Below, piece after piece: positions 7,457 through 16,045 of a DNA stretch of 34,111 nt. The stretch is taken from contig DFNI01000034.1 of the NCBI GenBank assembly GCA_002375995.1, positions 1 to 34,111 on the forward strand. The letters run 5' to 3'. The position numbers and the translations under genes were made by a program. Numbering within the stretch: the first letter of the stretch is position 1; each line of letters begins with the position of its first letter. Origin of the DNA: Acetothermia bacterium UBA3571 (GTDB lineage: Bacteria > Bipolaricaulota > Bipolaricaulia > Bipolaricaulales > Bipolaricaulaceae). The notes under the pieces are model-generated. The model was not told the origin of the DNA, ran no database searches, and saw only the letters and a list, made by a program, of their open reading frames with translations.

Positions 7457-7996
7457 ATGGGGGAGTACGTATTTCGCGGGCGGCTGATCTCGGTGCGGGT
7501 GGAGGAGACTGAGCGCGGTCTCCGGGAGGTGGTGGAACACCCCGGAGCGGTGGCAATCCTCGCCCTAAACGATAAGGGCGAGGTGCTTCTCGTGCGCCAG
7601 CACCGGTACGGGGCGGGACGGGCGTTGTGGGAGATCCCCGCGGGGACGTTGGAGCCCGGGGAAAGCCCGCTCAGGTGTGCCCAGCGGGAGCTGTGGGAAG
7701 AGACGGGGCTTAGGGCGCGGAAGTGGCGGGAGTTGGGCAAGTTCTACACCTCCCCGGGGGTCATGGACGAGCTCATGCATCTTTTCCTCGCCGAGGGGCT
7801 GGAGGGGGACCTTGGGCCGCAACTCGAGGGAGAGATCGCGGAGCTTTGCTTCCGCGATCCGCGGGAGGTTCTGGAGGAGGTGGCCCGAGGGGAACCCGGC
7901 GACGGGAAGACCCTCGCCGCGCTGGCGTTCCTCCTCTCCCGCTTCCGGCGGGACAAAGGAAGCACGTCCCTGCCCCTGTTCGAGGACCTCGCCTGA
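7457..7996 (+). CDS. NUDIX hydrolase, ADP-ribose pyrophosphatase-like
   Basis: A 179-residue NUDIX enzyme that would hydrolyse ADP-ribose or related nucleoside diphosphates. The box GTLEPGESPLRCAQRELWEE at about residues 61-80, followed by TGL, matches Gx5Ex7REUxEExGU in full. The flanking segments VVEHPGAVAILAL and LVRQHRYGAG, and YTSPGVMDE after the box, are the pattern of the NudF/YqkG ADP-ribose group. The start is uncertain: ATG 7457 keeps the usual short N-terminus, whereas GTG 7415 would translate part of the repeat cluster; neither has a clear ribosome binding site. It probably belongs to the oxidoreductase transcription unit. Confidence 0.85.
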   Translation: MGEYVFRGRLISVRVEETERGLREVVEHPGAVAILALNDKGEVLLVRQHRYGAGRALWEIPAGTLEPGESPLRCAQRELWEETGLRARKWRELGKFYTSPGVMDELMHLFLAEGLEGDLGPQLEGEIAELCFRDPREVLEEVARGEPGDGKTLAALAFLLSRFRRDKGSTSLPLFEDLA

Positions 7997-7997
7997 G

Positions 7998-8027
7998 TTT
8001 TTCTCCCGGGACGTAAACGTTTAAAAT
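7998..8027 (+). promoter_or_regulatory. Promoter of the FGGY kinase gene
   Basis: TAAAAT at 8022-8027 is a good -10 box, 17 bases before the ATG at 8045. The matching -35 is weak (TTTTTC at 7998-8003, spacer 18). The LacI-type palindrome at 8013-8023 overlaps the spacer and the first bases of the -10, so a bound repressor would block polymerase. The short leader still contains TTCAGGAGGC as ribosome binding site. Confidence 0.55.
8013..8023. promoter_or_regulatory. LacI-family operator in front of the FGGY kinase
   Basis: GTAAACGTTTA, with the perfect palindrome TAAACGTTTA at 8014-8023 and a central CpG as in LacI/CcpA-type operators. The identical 11-mer occurs in the lacI-like gene's own promoter (minus strand, 17047 to 17037). 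Shared sites nine kilobases apart tie the kinase to the divergent transport and catabolic operon. Confidence 0.75.
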
Positions 8028-8044
8028 GCCTTCAGGAGGCAGCA

Positions 8045-9592
8045 ATGGGGGAGCTCCTTTTGGGAGTTGATGTGGGGACGCAAGTGACCAAAGGGGTCCT
8101 GGTACGGCCCACGGGTGAGGTGGTGGCCCGGGCGTCCCGGGAATACGGGGTGTTACACCCGCAGCCCCTCTGGGCGGAACAGTGGCCGGATGTGTGGCTC
8201 GAGGCGGCCTGCGCGGTGATCCGCGAACTCGTCTCAACGGCCGATCCCCGGGCGGTGGCCGGAGTATGTATCAGCGGGCTTTACGGGGGAAGCGGCATCC
8301 CTTTAGACGAGAAGATGCGTCCCGTGCGCCCCTGCTTGATCTGGATGGACCGGCGGGCCACAGCCGAGGTCCGTTGGATTATGGAAAACGTGGACCTCGA
8401 TCGCCTGTTCGCCGTCACCGGGAACTGGGTGGACAGCTACTACGGCTACACCAAGATCTTGTGGATAAAAAACCATGAGCCCCACAACTGGAGGAAGACG
8501 AAGCTCTTCCTTCCCCCGAACGCTTACATCGTCTATCGGCTCACGGGGGAGGTAGCCATCGATCACTCCTCCGCCGGCAACTTAGGGGGGCTCTACGACA
8601 TCCGTCGCCACAGCTGGTCGGAGGAGATGGCCGAGGCCCTGGGGATCCCGTTGGAAGTTATGCCCCAAAGGATCGTTTCCTCGGCGGAGGTGGTGGGGGA
8701 GGTTTCCGAAGAGGGAGCGGGGCTCTCGGGCCTCCGCCCCGGAACCCCGGTCCTCGCTGGGGGGATAGATGCCCCCATGGAGACCCTGGCAGCCGGCGCT
8801 TTTTCGCGGGGGGACAACGTGGCCATGATGGGGACCTCCACCTGTTGGGGGATCATCCACCGGGGCGAGGGGTTCGCTCAGGAGCTCGTCTCCATGCCCC
8901 ACGTGGTCGACCCGGAAACGCTCTACTACACGTGGGCAGGCTCCGCCACTTCCGGAGCCCTTGTGCGGTGGTTCCGGGATCAGCTCGGCCGAGGGGAGGT
9001 GTTGCGGGCAGGAGAGGAGGGGCGTGACCCCTACTCTATCCTGGACGAGGAGGCCGCGGCGGTTCCCCCGGGATGTGAAGGTCTCGTGGCCCTTCCCTAT
9101 TTCATGGGGGAACGAGCGCCGCTTTGGGATCCCGAAGCCAGGGGCGCGTTCGTGGGCCTCACTCTTTCTCACACCCGGGCCCACCTCTTCCGGGCCCTCT
9201 TGGAGGCGGGGGCGTATTCCCTGCGGCATGCCATCGAGGCCGGTGTTGACGTGAACTTGCCCGTAGGCGAGGAGACGGTAGTGGTGGGCGGGGCGGCGAA
9301 GTCCACCCTCTGGCTTCAGATCATCGCCGATATCACCGGGCGGCCCATCCGGGCCCTCAGGGGCGGTATCGGGGCGCCCCTGGCCGACGCGCTCCTGGTG
9401 GGGCTCGCCACGGGCCTGGTGGAGGCTCCTCGAGCGATAAAGGAGTGGATCACCTACACCGACCCGATCCGTCCCGACCCGGGGAGACGGTCCGTGTACG
9501 AACGCTACTACCGCCTATACCGCTGCCTCTACCACGTTCTGGCGGACACGCTACACGAGCTCTCCCGCTTGTCTCAGGAGAAGACCCGGTAG
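8045..9592 (+). CDS. FGGY-family carbohydrate kinase, xylulokinase-like
   Basis: A 515-residue sugar kinase of the FGGY family (xylulokinase, ribulokinase, fuculokinase and gluconokinase relatives). LLLGVDVGTQVTKGVLV at residues 4-20 is the phosphate-1 motif. GGIDAPMETLAAGA at about 240-253 holds the predicted catalytic Asp, MMGTSTCWGI at about 261-270 is the adenosine/phosphate-2 region, and VVVGGAAKSTLWLQIIADI at about 415-433 is the C-terminal FGGY signature. TTCAGGAGGC supports ATG 8045. Its 3' end overlaps that of the converging isomerase by 19 bases. Together with the isomerase it would phosphorylate a ketose produced from the imported sugar; the exact sugar is not determined. Confidence 0.88.
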   Translation: MGELLLGVDVGTQVTKGVLVRPTGEVVARASREYGVLHPQPLWAEQWPDVWLEAACAVIRELVSTADPRAVAGVCISGLYGGSGIPLDEKMRPVRPCLIWMDRRATAEVRWIMENVDLDRLFAVTGNWVDSYYGYTKILWIKNHEPHNWRKTKLFLPPNAYIVYRLTGEVAIDHSSAGNLGGLYDIRRHSWSEEMAEALGIPLEVMPQRIVSSAEVVGEVSEEGAGLSGLRPGTPVLAGGIDAPMETLAAGAFSRGDNVAMMGTSTCWGIIHRGEGFAQELVSMPHVVDPETLYYTWAGSATSGALVRWFRDQLGRGEVLRAGEEGRDPYSILDEEAAAVPPGCEGLVALPYFMGERAPLWDPEARGAFVGLTLSHTRAHLFRALLEAGAYSLRHAIEAGVDVNLPVGEETVVVGGAAKSTLWLQIIADITGRPIRALRGGIGAPLADALLVGLATGLVEAPRAIKEWITYTDPIRPDPGRRSVYERYYRLYRCLYHVLADTLHELSRLSQEKTR

Positions 9593-10992
9593 GGGATGCC
9601 TAGGAGCTTAGCGAACCAGATGAGCTCCGGGACGTAGTCCCCGTAGACCCCGTGGATGTGGTTCGAGTCGTATTCGGAGAGCAGTTCGTCTGGGCCTATT
9701 TTCAGTTTGGTGAAGGCATGGGGCCACTCCACCTGGGTGGCGGCGGCCTTCTTTTCCGCCACCTCGGGCGGAAGCTCCAGGAACTCCCCGGGAATGATTG
9801 CCAGCCAATACTGCCCGCTTCGCCGGGCCAAACGTGCCAAGGTCACTTCCCCTGGGGCGGCGATGTGGCGCACCGCGGCGCCCCCGGCGGGGAAGTAGAA
9901 GCCCTGGGGATAGAACTCCACCTTGGGGAGGTTCACATCCGGATCGCGGGAGCGGCCAGCGTAATAAGTGGCGTGGTTGCCGGAGTTGCAGAGATCGAAG
10001 GCGCCGAGCTCAGCATCGTAGTGCCGTAAGTCGGCGAACAGGACCGGGTCACCGCTAATGTGCTTGAGGATCTCCATGGTGAGGGCTCCGTCCATGTCCG
10101 CCTCGGTGGCCGCCACCAGCGGTTCCTTAGGCCCGTTCCAGTCGTAGGGATCGTTGAGGAATGCCTCCGTGAGGTCCATGGTGACGAAGTTGTCGGTTAG
10201 CTCGGGCTGGGCCTTTATCCCGAGGAAATCGAGGCCGAATTCGTGCGCCATCTCCCGCACGGCGATGTAGCTTTTGATCTGAAGTTTGAGCTTCTCCGGG
10301 GTCAGCTGCTTTCCATCGTAGCGGATCTTCCCCACCTTCTCGGTGAGCCAGGAGAACGCGTGCTCCACCTCGTCCGCGGGGGCGAGCTCGGCGCGGCGGA
10401 TGATCTCAGATTGGTCGATGTGCTCCACATCGATTCCGAAGAGCTTCATCCACTGATCCGTGTTAGCCACCGCGGTGTACATCCCCATGGGGCGGCCACC
10501 GAAGAGGCCGAAGGTCTCTCCCCGGAGGCGGTTGATGGCCGAAGCGGCACGCACAAAAGCGAGCACCTTCCGCAGCACCTCCCCGTCGCGGATATCCCCG
10601 AAGAGGCGGCCGTGGGGGACGCCCACCTGGTCCAGCGCTCCAGCGGAGGCCAGCATCCCCACCATCCCGGGGTACTTAGGGTTGATGTTGGAGAAAAGGA
10701 GGAACGGCCCGGGGGCGAACTTGGCCGCGATGACAGCAAGATGAGGAAAGCTCCACACCGCGAAGTTGAAGATCGTCGCCTCGCACCCCTGGTCGGCTAA
10801 GCGCTTGGCCTCGTTGCGGGCGAGCTCGGCGGTCCAGACGATCTCCCGCCCCTCCACCGGTTCCACCTCGCCGGTTTCGCGGAGGGCCTGGGCCAGGCGC
10901 CGCTGAAACTCGAGATTTATCGGCTCCACCTCCTGGTGCACCGACTCCCGTCCGTCGGAGAAGGTCAGGATCCCAACCTTGCGCTTCTCCAT
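9574..10992 (-). CDS. L-fucose/arabinose isomerase-like protein
   Basis: A 472-residue protein of the FucI/AraA-like aldose-ketose isomerase superfamily. The N-terminal Rossmann-like domains include VGILTFSDGR and FLLFSNINPKYPGMVGMLASAGAL. The predicted Mn2+ ligands are the Glu of AATEADMDG (about E297), the Asp of LFADLRHYD (about D321) and a His of DSNHIHGVYGDY (about H445), in the FucI order. It is the last gene of the minus-strand operon, 15 bases after the sialidase-like gene, and its ribosome binding site AAAGGAGGC lies across that gene's stop. There is no room for an intrinsic terminator before the converging kinase. The sugar is unknown; it need not be fucose. Confidence 0.8.
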   Translation of the reverse strand: MEKRKVGILTFSDGRESVHQEVEPINLEFQRRLAQALRETGEVEPVEGREIVWTAELARNEAKRLADQGCEATIFNFAVWSFPHLAVIAAKFAPGPFLLFSNINPKYPGMVGMLASAGALDQVGVPHGRLFGDIRDGEVLRKVLAFVRAASAINRLRGETFGLFGGRPMGMYTAVANTDQWMKLFGIDVEHIDQSEIIRRAELAPADEVEHAFSWLTEKVGKIRYDGKQLTPEKLKLQIKSYIAVREMAHEFGLDFLGIKAQPELTDNFVTMDLTEAFLNDPYDWNGPKEPLVAATEADMDGALTMEILKHISGDPVLFADLRHYDAELGAFDLCNSGNHATYYAGRSRDPDVNLPKVEFYPQGFYFPAGGAAVRHIAAPGEVTLARLARRSGQYWLAIIPGEFLELPPEVAEKKAAATQVEWPHAFTKLKIGPDELLSEYDSNHIHGVYGDYVPELIWFAKLLGIPYRVFS

Positions 10993-11007
10993 CTCTGCGC
11001 CTCCTTT

Positions 11008-12024
11008 CTAGCCTATGAACTCCGCTTCGGTAAGCCGCACGTGCTTGATGGCCTCCCTCCGGTAGGTGTAAACCACGTGGATGGCCCCCTCGCTGTCCTG
11101 GATCACAGCGGGGTAGCTGTACTCCCCATCCCCTTCCTCGAGCACGATGCGGTGGGGCCATGACCGCCCTTCGTCGGGGGAGAGGGCGGCCACCAAGGGC
11201 GTACGGGGTCCCCAAGCTTCGAACCCGGTGGGCATCCGCCGGGGCCAAGCTGGATGGAGCTTTTCCGGTTTCAGAAGGGGCACGGTGGGATTGTATACCA
11301 AGACGAGGTTTCCTGACCGCAGCCGTACCATGTCGATCCCGCTGTTGGGGTTGGGGAGGGATGTAGGTTCTGGACATGTCCAGGTAACGCCGTTGTCATT
11401 GGAATAACTCACGAAGATCTTCCCCTCCTGGCTCCGCATGTAAGCCATAATCCTCCCGTCCGAGAGCCTCACGACTGTAGGTTGGATTAGCCGGGCCCCG
11501 GCGGCGCGGCCAAGGTCGCCCACTACCTCCCAGGTCTCCCCCCCGTCCTCGCTCCGCAGGAAGCTCGCGCTCCACGTGGCCTCCCACTCCACCGGAAGGA
11601 GGATGTACTCCCCCTCTACCAGGGGCTTGTTCTTTCCCAAAAGCCCCTTTCGTTCCACTAGTAGCTCGAGGTCGGTCCAGGTGCGGCCGCCGTCATAGGA
11701 ACGCTTGAGGAAGAGATATGTTCCGCCACTGCACCACCGTTTGCCGTAGTTCACCGGGGCAATAAGCCATACTGCGCCATCCGGTCCCAAGAACACCCGG
11801 GGGTTTACCGTGGCCCGCCGGGCCACGTGGACCCAAACCTCCGGTTCAGACCACCGGCCGAGTCCCCGATCGTAATATGCTCCCAAGATTACTTGGTCGG
11901 GGCTTCCCTCGTACTCCCCCGCGTAGAAAGTAAGGAGCAAGTTCCCCTCGGGAAGCTCACAGATGCTCGGGGCGTGACAGCTCGGAAACCGCTCCGGTGG
12001 TCGAATAAAGGCTACTTCGCTCAC
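11008..12024 (-). CDS. BNR-repeat sialidase-like protein (no signal peptide)
   Basis: A 338-residue six-bladed propeller protein of the BNR/sialidase superfamily. Asp-box motifs SYDGGRTWTD, SEDGGETWEV, SNDNGVTWTC and SPDEGRSWPH are evenly spaced from about residue 109 to 300. The N-terminus has CHAPSICELPEGNLLLTFYAG, typical of this group. There is no signal peptide, so it should be cytoplasmic and would act on an imported oligosaccharide. GTG 12024 starts three bases after the permease stop with GGGG upstream. Proteins of this fold include sialidases and other glycosidases, so true sialidase activity is not implied; the aldolase neighbour makes a sialic acid or related 2-keto-3-deoxy sugar acid worth testing. 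Confidence 0.75.
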   Translation of the reverse strand: MSEVAFIRPPERFPSCHAPSICELPEGNLLLTFYAGEYEGSPDQVILGAYYDRGLGRWSEPEVWVHVARRATVNPRVFLGPDGAVWLIAPVNYGKRWCSGGTYLFLKRSYDGGRTWTDLELLVERKGLLGKNKPLVEGEYILLPVEWEATWSASFLRSEDGGETWEVVGDLGRAAGARLIQPTVVRLSDGRIMAYMRSQEGKIFVSYSNDNGVTWTCPEPTSLPNPNSGIDMVRLRSGNLVLVYNPTVPLLKPEKLHPAWPRRMPTGFEAWGPRTPLVAALSPDEGRSWPHRIVLEEGDGEYSYPAVIQDSEGAIHVVYTYRREAIKHVRLTEAEFIG

Positions 12025-12027
12025 CGG

Positions 12028-12852
12028 CTACCCCTTTACCCCCGAGCCGGCCAGGGTGAAGCCCCTGATGATCTGGCGCCGCAAAAGGAGGAATACCATC
12101 AAGGAAGGGAGCGACGCCATGAAAGCCCCGGCGAGGATCAGGCCGTAGTCGATCTCGAACGCCCCTTGCAGGATCTTGAGGCCGACGGGGAGAGTCACCA
12201 TTTGCGGCTTGCGCAAGCAGATCATAGACCAGAAGAACTCGTTCCAAGCATAGTTGAAGATGTAGACGCCAAAGGCGGCGAGCACCGGCTTGGAGAGGGG
12301 GAGGATCACCCGGAGGAGCACCCCCAAACTGGAACACCCGTCGATGCGCGCGGCGTCCTCCAGGTCCCTGGGTATGTTGATGAAAAACTGCCGCAGGAGG
12401 AACACCCCGATGGGCATGGCGATCATGGGGAGTGCCACCCCCTGGTAGGTATTGAGGAACCGGAACTTGGTCATCATGAAGAAGAGGGGGATGACGTTGA
12501 CCTGCCAGGGAAGGAGCATGAACACGAGCAAGAACATGAACACCGCGTCCCTTCCCCTCCACCGCAGTCGGGAGAAGGAGAACGCGGCCGGAACCGATAC
12601 CACCAGTGATCCCAGGGTAACGAAGCTCGCGACGACGAGGCTGTTTAAGAGCCACCGCGCGAACGGCCACTCCGCGAACAGCCTTTCCACGTGCTCCGTG
12701 GTGAAGTGGGAGGGGATCCATTTCGGGGGGATGCTGAAGATGTCCCGAGTGGGCTTGAACGCCGTGTCGGCCATCCACAGGATGGGGATTATCCACAAAA
12801 AGGCTACCCCATAAAGCACGAGATACGGTCCGTAGCGTTTTATCCACTTCAT
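12028..12852 (-). CDS. ABC sugar transporter permease, MalG type
   Basis: A 274-residue inner-membrane permease. A first membrane segment (about residues 9-30) is followed by five more. EDAARIDGCSSLGVLLRVILP at about 176-196 is the EAA loop that contacts the ATPase. PWQVNVIPLFFMMTKF and the C-terminal RRQIIRGFTLAGSGVKG fit the MalG/UgpE group of carbohydrate importers. ATG 12852 overlaps the stop of the upstream permease as ATGA; a longer in-frame extension exists but would lie inside the preceding gene. No ATP-binding subunit is in the operon, so a shared MsmX/MalK-type ATPase is likely encoded elsewhere. Confidence 0.92.
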   Translation of the reverse strand: MKWIKRYGPYLVLYGVAFLWIIPILWMADTAFKPTRDIFSIPPKWIPSHFTTEHVERLFAEWPFARWLLNSLVVASFVTLGSLVVSVPAAFSFSRLRWRGRDAVFMFLLVFMLLPWQVNVIPLFFMMTKFRFLNTYQGVALPMIAMPIGVFLLRQFFINIPRDLEDAARIDGCSSLGVLLRVILPLSKPVLAAFGVYIFNYAWNEFFWSMICLRKPQMVTLPVGLKILQGAFEIDYGLILAGAFMASLPSLMVFLLLRRQIIRGFTLAGSGVKG

Positions 12853-13796
12853 TGCAGCTCCGATTTGAGACCCAGGATCCTCACCCCCAAGAGGGTGATG
12901 ACCAGGATGAGAAAGAGAAGCACCACTCCCGAAGCGGCGGCCTTGCCGATGTCGAAGTAGTCGAAGCCGACGCGATAGAGGTAGAGAGCAAGGACCTCCG
13001 AAGCCCACCCAGGTCCACCCTCTGTCATGATCAGCACCTGTCCGAAGGTTCGGAACGCGGAAATAGTGGTGAGGACTAGGGCGAAGAGAAGAGAGGGCTT
13101 AAGGAGCGGGAGTATGAGGTGAACCAGCTTGTGGTACGGCAAGGCCCCATCGATTTCGGCGGATTCGAAGAGCTCCACCGGGATCTCCTCGAGGCCCGCT
13201 TGAAACACCAACATCCGGTATCCCGCGAGCCACCACGCCGTCGCGATCGCGATAGCGGGCAAAGCCCACGCCGGCTCGGTGAGGAATACCGGGGCCGAGG
13301 GGAGGACCGAGCTGAGGAAATGCTGAAATAATCCCACATCCCTTTCTAGCAACCACTTCCACACAATGGCCACGATGGAGACGGTGAGGAGGTAGGGGAA
13401 GAAAAGGCTCGCCTGCACCACCACAATCCCCCGCCGCTTCCGTCCCCAGCCCCATACCATCAGGGCAAAGACAAGTCCCAAGCCTAAAATTAGGGGTATC
13501 GCCATTCCCGCGAACTTGAAGGTATTGGTGACCGCGTTCCAGAAGCGGGGCTCGCGGAAGAGCTCGAGGTAATTGGCCAATCCCACGAACCTCGATCCCC
13601 TCAAGGGGTCCCAGTCGAACAGGCTTATGTAGATCCCATAGACCACAGGCCACGCCAGGAAAACCGCCCACAGGGCCATATAGGGTAGGGCGAAGAGGAA
13701 GCCCTCGACCCCTGGGTGTCGGTAGAAAAACCTTCCGATCCGCTTCCGCATCTTGGAAAAAGGGGCGGGGATGGCTCCCCGCCCCTTCAGCCCCAT
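12849..13796 (-). CDS. ABC sugar transporter permease, MalF/UgpA type
   Basis: A permease of up to 315 residues with six predicted membrane segments; LFALPYMALWAVFLAWPVVYG forms the first. LFESAEIDGALPYHKLVHLILP is the EAA loop for ATPase contact. Two starts are possible. ATG 13796 has GGAGG 12 bases upstream and reads through the hairpin at 13757-13787. ATG 13751 lies just after that hairpin and gives the more usual N-terminus MRKRIGRFFYRHPG, but has no ribosome binding site. I list the first. It ends overlapping the second permease by four bases and lies eight bases after the binding protein gene. Confidence 0.9.
   Translation of the reverse strand: MGLKGRGAIPAPFSKMRKRIGRFFYRHPGVEGFLFALPYMALWAVFLAWPVVYGIYISLFDWDPLRGSRFVGLANYLELFREPRFWNAVTNTFKFAGMAIPLILGLGLVFALMVWGWGRKRRGIVVVQASLFFPYLLTVSIVAIVWKWLLERDVGLFQHFLSSVLPSAPVFLTEPAWALPAIAIATAWWLAGYRMLVFQAGLEEIPVELFESAEIDGALPYHKLVHLILPLLKPSLLFALVLTTISAFRTFGQVLIMTEGGPGWASEVLALYLYRVGFDYFDIGKAAASGVVLLFLILVITLLGVRILGLKSELQ
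13757..13787 (-). terminator. Terminator-like hairpin between binding protein and permease genes
   Basis: Read on the minus strand, GGGGCGGGGA (13785-13776) pairs perfectly with TCCCCGCCCC (13771-13762) around a four-base loop, with two more A-T pairs outside and a five-T tail. It would reduce transcription of the downstream permeases and protect the binding protein message from 3' decay, as known for binding protein operons. Translation from ATG 13796 would run through it. Confidence 0.75.
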
Positions 13797-13803
13797 CTGC
13801 AGC

Positions 13804-15066
13804 TTAGCCTCCCTGGAGGATCTTGTTGCACTCCTCCTCGGCCTTGGCCAGGGCCTCCTGGGGGCTGATCACCCCGTTTACCGCCAGCTCGATCTGGGCT
13901 TGGATGGCGTGCTCGAGCTCCGATCCCTTGGGATGATTGATGGGATAGTGGACGAGTCCCTTCTGTGCCATCTCGTTCAGCCACTTGCCGGAGCGGGTCC
14001 AGTATTCGGATGCGAGGAGCTCGGGGTTCTCCGCCGCGGGCTTATAAGCGGTGATGTGGCCGCCGTACATGGTCCAGATGTAAGAGTGCTCGGAGATGAA
14101 CTTGATGACCTCCATGGCGGCGAGGTAAACCTCCTTGGGGGTCCCCTTAGGCTGGAGTGGGATCACCAATTGGTGACTGTTGCCCCAGGTGTAAGGGGTG
14201 CCGAAGAAGTTGGGCATGGGAGCGTAACCCCAGTTGACGCCGCTTTTTACGGCCGTCCCGTAGAACCAGTTCCCAGCGACAAGCATCCCGAGTTTGCCGG
14301 CAGCGAACTGGTTGTAGCCATTGCTTCCCGGTTCGTTCCAGCCGAAATCGTTGAAGATGTCCACCAGGAACTGGAGGGCCAAGAGCCCCTTGGGGTTGTT
14401 GAAGGTGGCGTGGGTGTAGGCCTCGTCGAAGAGCTGGCCGCCCATCTGCCAGAAGAACACGTACCAGGCACGGCGGAGCTTCCGGGGGAGGGCGTCTTCG
14501 GCGGGATGGAACGCGTAGTAACCGGCTGCCTTGATCCGCTCACAGGCGTCGATGAACTCGGCCAGGGTCCGCGGCGGGTTCTCCGGATCCAGGCCCACCT
14601 CGGCGAAGATGTCCTTGTTGTACCACAAGCCCCAGCCGTGGGTGTCCAACGGGATCAGATAGTGGCGACCCTCGATTTCGCCGGCGGCCCAGGCAGCGTC
14701 CACGTAGTTGGCCGGATCGACTCCCGCCATCTCGATGAGGTCTCCCACCGGCGAAGCGTTTAGGGGGGTGAGGTAGTCGGCCATCTCCACGAGCTTGTTG
14801 GTGTGGCAGATCCCGATCTGGGGCGGGGTGCCGGCCAAGACCGAGAGCCGGAGCTCGGCGTAATATTGCGCCCAGCGCCCTTGGATGAGCTCAACCTCGA
14901 TATTTCCTTTGTACTCTTCGTTAAACATCTGGATGATCTTTTCCATCGCCTTGGCGTCGGCCTCGTGGAACAAGGTGTTGAACGTGAGCTTGATCGGTTT
15001 GGCCGCCAACGTCTGAAGTCCAAGCCCGACACTCAGGATGAAAAGCACCATTAAAACTTTCCGCAT
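13804..15066 (-). CDS. ABC transporter sugar-binding protein
   Basis: A 420-residue extracytoplasmic solute-binding protein of the carbohydrate (family 1) type. The N-terminus MRKVLMVLFILSVGLGLQ then TLAAKP is a Sec signal peptide with likely cleavage after LAA; there is no lipobox cysteine, which suits a soluble periplasmic protein rather than a lipoprotein. The mature part has LTFNTLFHEADAKAMEKII, then EYKGNIEVELIQG and LSVLAGTPPQIG, all typical. AAAGGAGGT lies about ten bases before ATG 15066; GTG 15072 is in frame but too close to it. It feeds the two permeases that follow. The ligand is unknown but should be an oligosaccharide or sugar acid. Confidence 0.92.
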   Translation of the reverse strand: MRKVLMVLFILSVGLGLQTLAAKPIKLTFNTLFHEADAKAMEKIIQMFNEEYKGNIEVELIQGRWAQYYAELRLSVLAGTPPQIGICHTNKLVEMADYLTPLNASPVGDLIEMAGVDPANYVDAAWAAGEIEGRHYLIPLDTHGWGLWYNKDIFAEVGLDPENPPRTLAEFIDACERIKAAGYYAFHPAEDALPRKLRRAWYVFFWQMGGQLFDEAYTHATFNNPKGLLALQFLVDIFNDFGWNEPGSNGYNQFAAGKLGMLVAGNWFYGTAVKSGVNWGYAPMPNFFGTPYTWGNSHQLVIPLQPKGTPKEVYLAAMEVIKFISEHSYIWTMYGGHITAYKPAAENPELLASEYWTRSGKWLNEMAQKGLVHYPINHPKGSELEHAIQAQIELAVNGVISPQEALAKAEEECNKILQGG

Positions 15067-15118
15067 AAGCACCTACCTCCTTTCGTGCAGTTTTTTCCCA
15101 AGCGAAACGGCTCTTACT

Positions 15119-16045
15119 TCACCCATCACCCCCTTTCACACCCGCGTCCGCGAGGAGCCCCGCGAACGCCTTAAGGTCACGGGCGAGATCTTCCCGTTCC
15201 CCCGGGGTGAGCCTCCGAAGGGGCGGGAGCACGGGGCCTACCTCGATCCCGAGGATCTCCAAGCCCTCTTTCACGTAGGCAAGCGGGGAGGCATGATGGC
15301 ATATATCGCATAACCTCCATACGAGGGCTTGGAGCTCGCGCGCCCGGGGGATATTCCCTGACTTGGCCACGCGGTAAAGCTCCACGTAAAGCTCGGGGAA
15401 GAGGTTGGCGGGGCCGGAAACGACCCCGGTGGCCCCCGCGGCCAGCAGGGGCCAGATCATCCCGTCTGTGCCCACAAGTACGGGGACCCCTTGGTCAAGA
15501 CGGAGATACGCCTCCCATGTGATCCAGTCGGTCCGGCTCACCTTGGCCCCCGCGACGTTGGGGTAGCGTTCGCGGAGGCGGAAAAGAAACTCCGCCCCCA
15601 GGGGATTGCAGGTGGTAGCAGGTATGTCGTACAGGAAGAGGGGAAATTGCCCGAGGGCCTCGGCTACAGTGGCGTAATAGCGGAAGAGCTCATCGGCATC
15701 CAACCGGTATCGTGTAGGAGGGGCCAAGGCCACAGCGGCGGCCCCCTGGTCTTCGGCGTGAAGCGAAAGCTCCACGGCCACCGAGGGGCTATCGTGTCCC
15801 GTGTGGACGATCACCGGGAGCCGCCCTCCGACCGCGGCCAGGAATTCCGCGGCAAATAGCTTCCGTTCCTGGGGGGAAAGCAGGGTGCCCTCGCCTGTTG
15901 TGCCAAGCGCGAACAGGCCGTTCACGCCGGCTGCCACGAACCGGTCCACCAACGCGTGGAGAGCTGACAACCGGGGACGCTCCGCGTCCGCATCCCACGG
16001 GGTGACCGTGGCCACCCACACGCCCTGCCAATCGCCGGCGATCAC
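15119..16045 (-). CDS. DapA/NanA-family aldolase or dehydratase
   Basis: A 308-residue class I aldolase of the dihydrodipicolinate synthase/N-acetylneuraminate lyase superfamily. ALGTTGEGTLLSPQER at about residues 46-61 is the pyruvate-binding motif. LYDIPATT places the catalytic Tyr at about 139, and GAKVSRTDW places the Schiff-base Lys at about 168. GTG 16045 overlaps the lacI stop (GTGA). In this operon a lysine-biosynthesis role is unlikely; a lyase acting on a sialic acid or a 2-keto-3-deoxy sugar acid is the better inference. The sequence does not choose between those. A 52-base gap separates it from the binding protein gene. Confidence 0.85.
   Translation of the reverse strand: MIAGDWQGVWVATVTPWDADAERPRLSALHALVDRFVAAGVNGLFALGTTGEGTLLSPQERKLFAAEFLAAVGGRLPVIVHTGHDSPSVAVELSLHAEDQGAAAVALAPPTRYRLDADELFRYYATVAEALGQFPLFLYDIPATTCNPLGAEFLFRLRERYPNVAGAKVSRTDWITWEAYLRLDQGVPVLVGTDGMIWPLLAAGATGVVSGPANLFPELYVELYRVAKSGNIPRARELQALVWRLCDICHHASPLAYVKEGLEILGIEVGPVLPPLRRLTPGEREDLARDLKAFAGLLADAGVKGGDG

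Noticed and set aside
15067..15118. A LacI operator ahead of the sugar-binding protein gene
   Set aside because: Only a lone GAAACGGC half-like sequence is present; no palindrome matching TAAACGTTTA is found.
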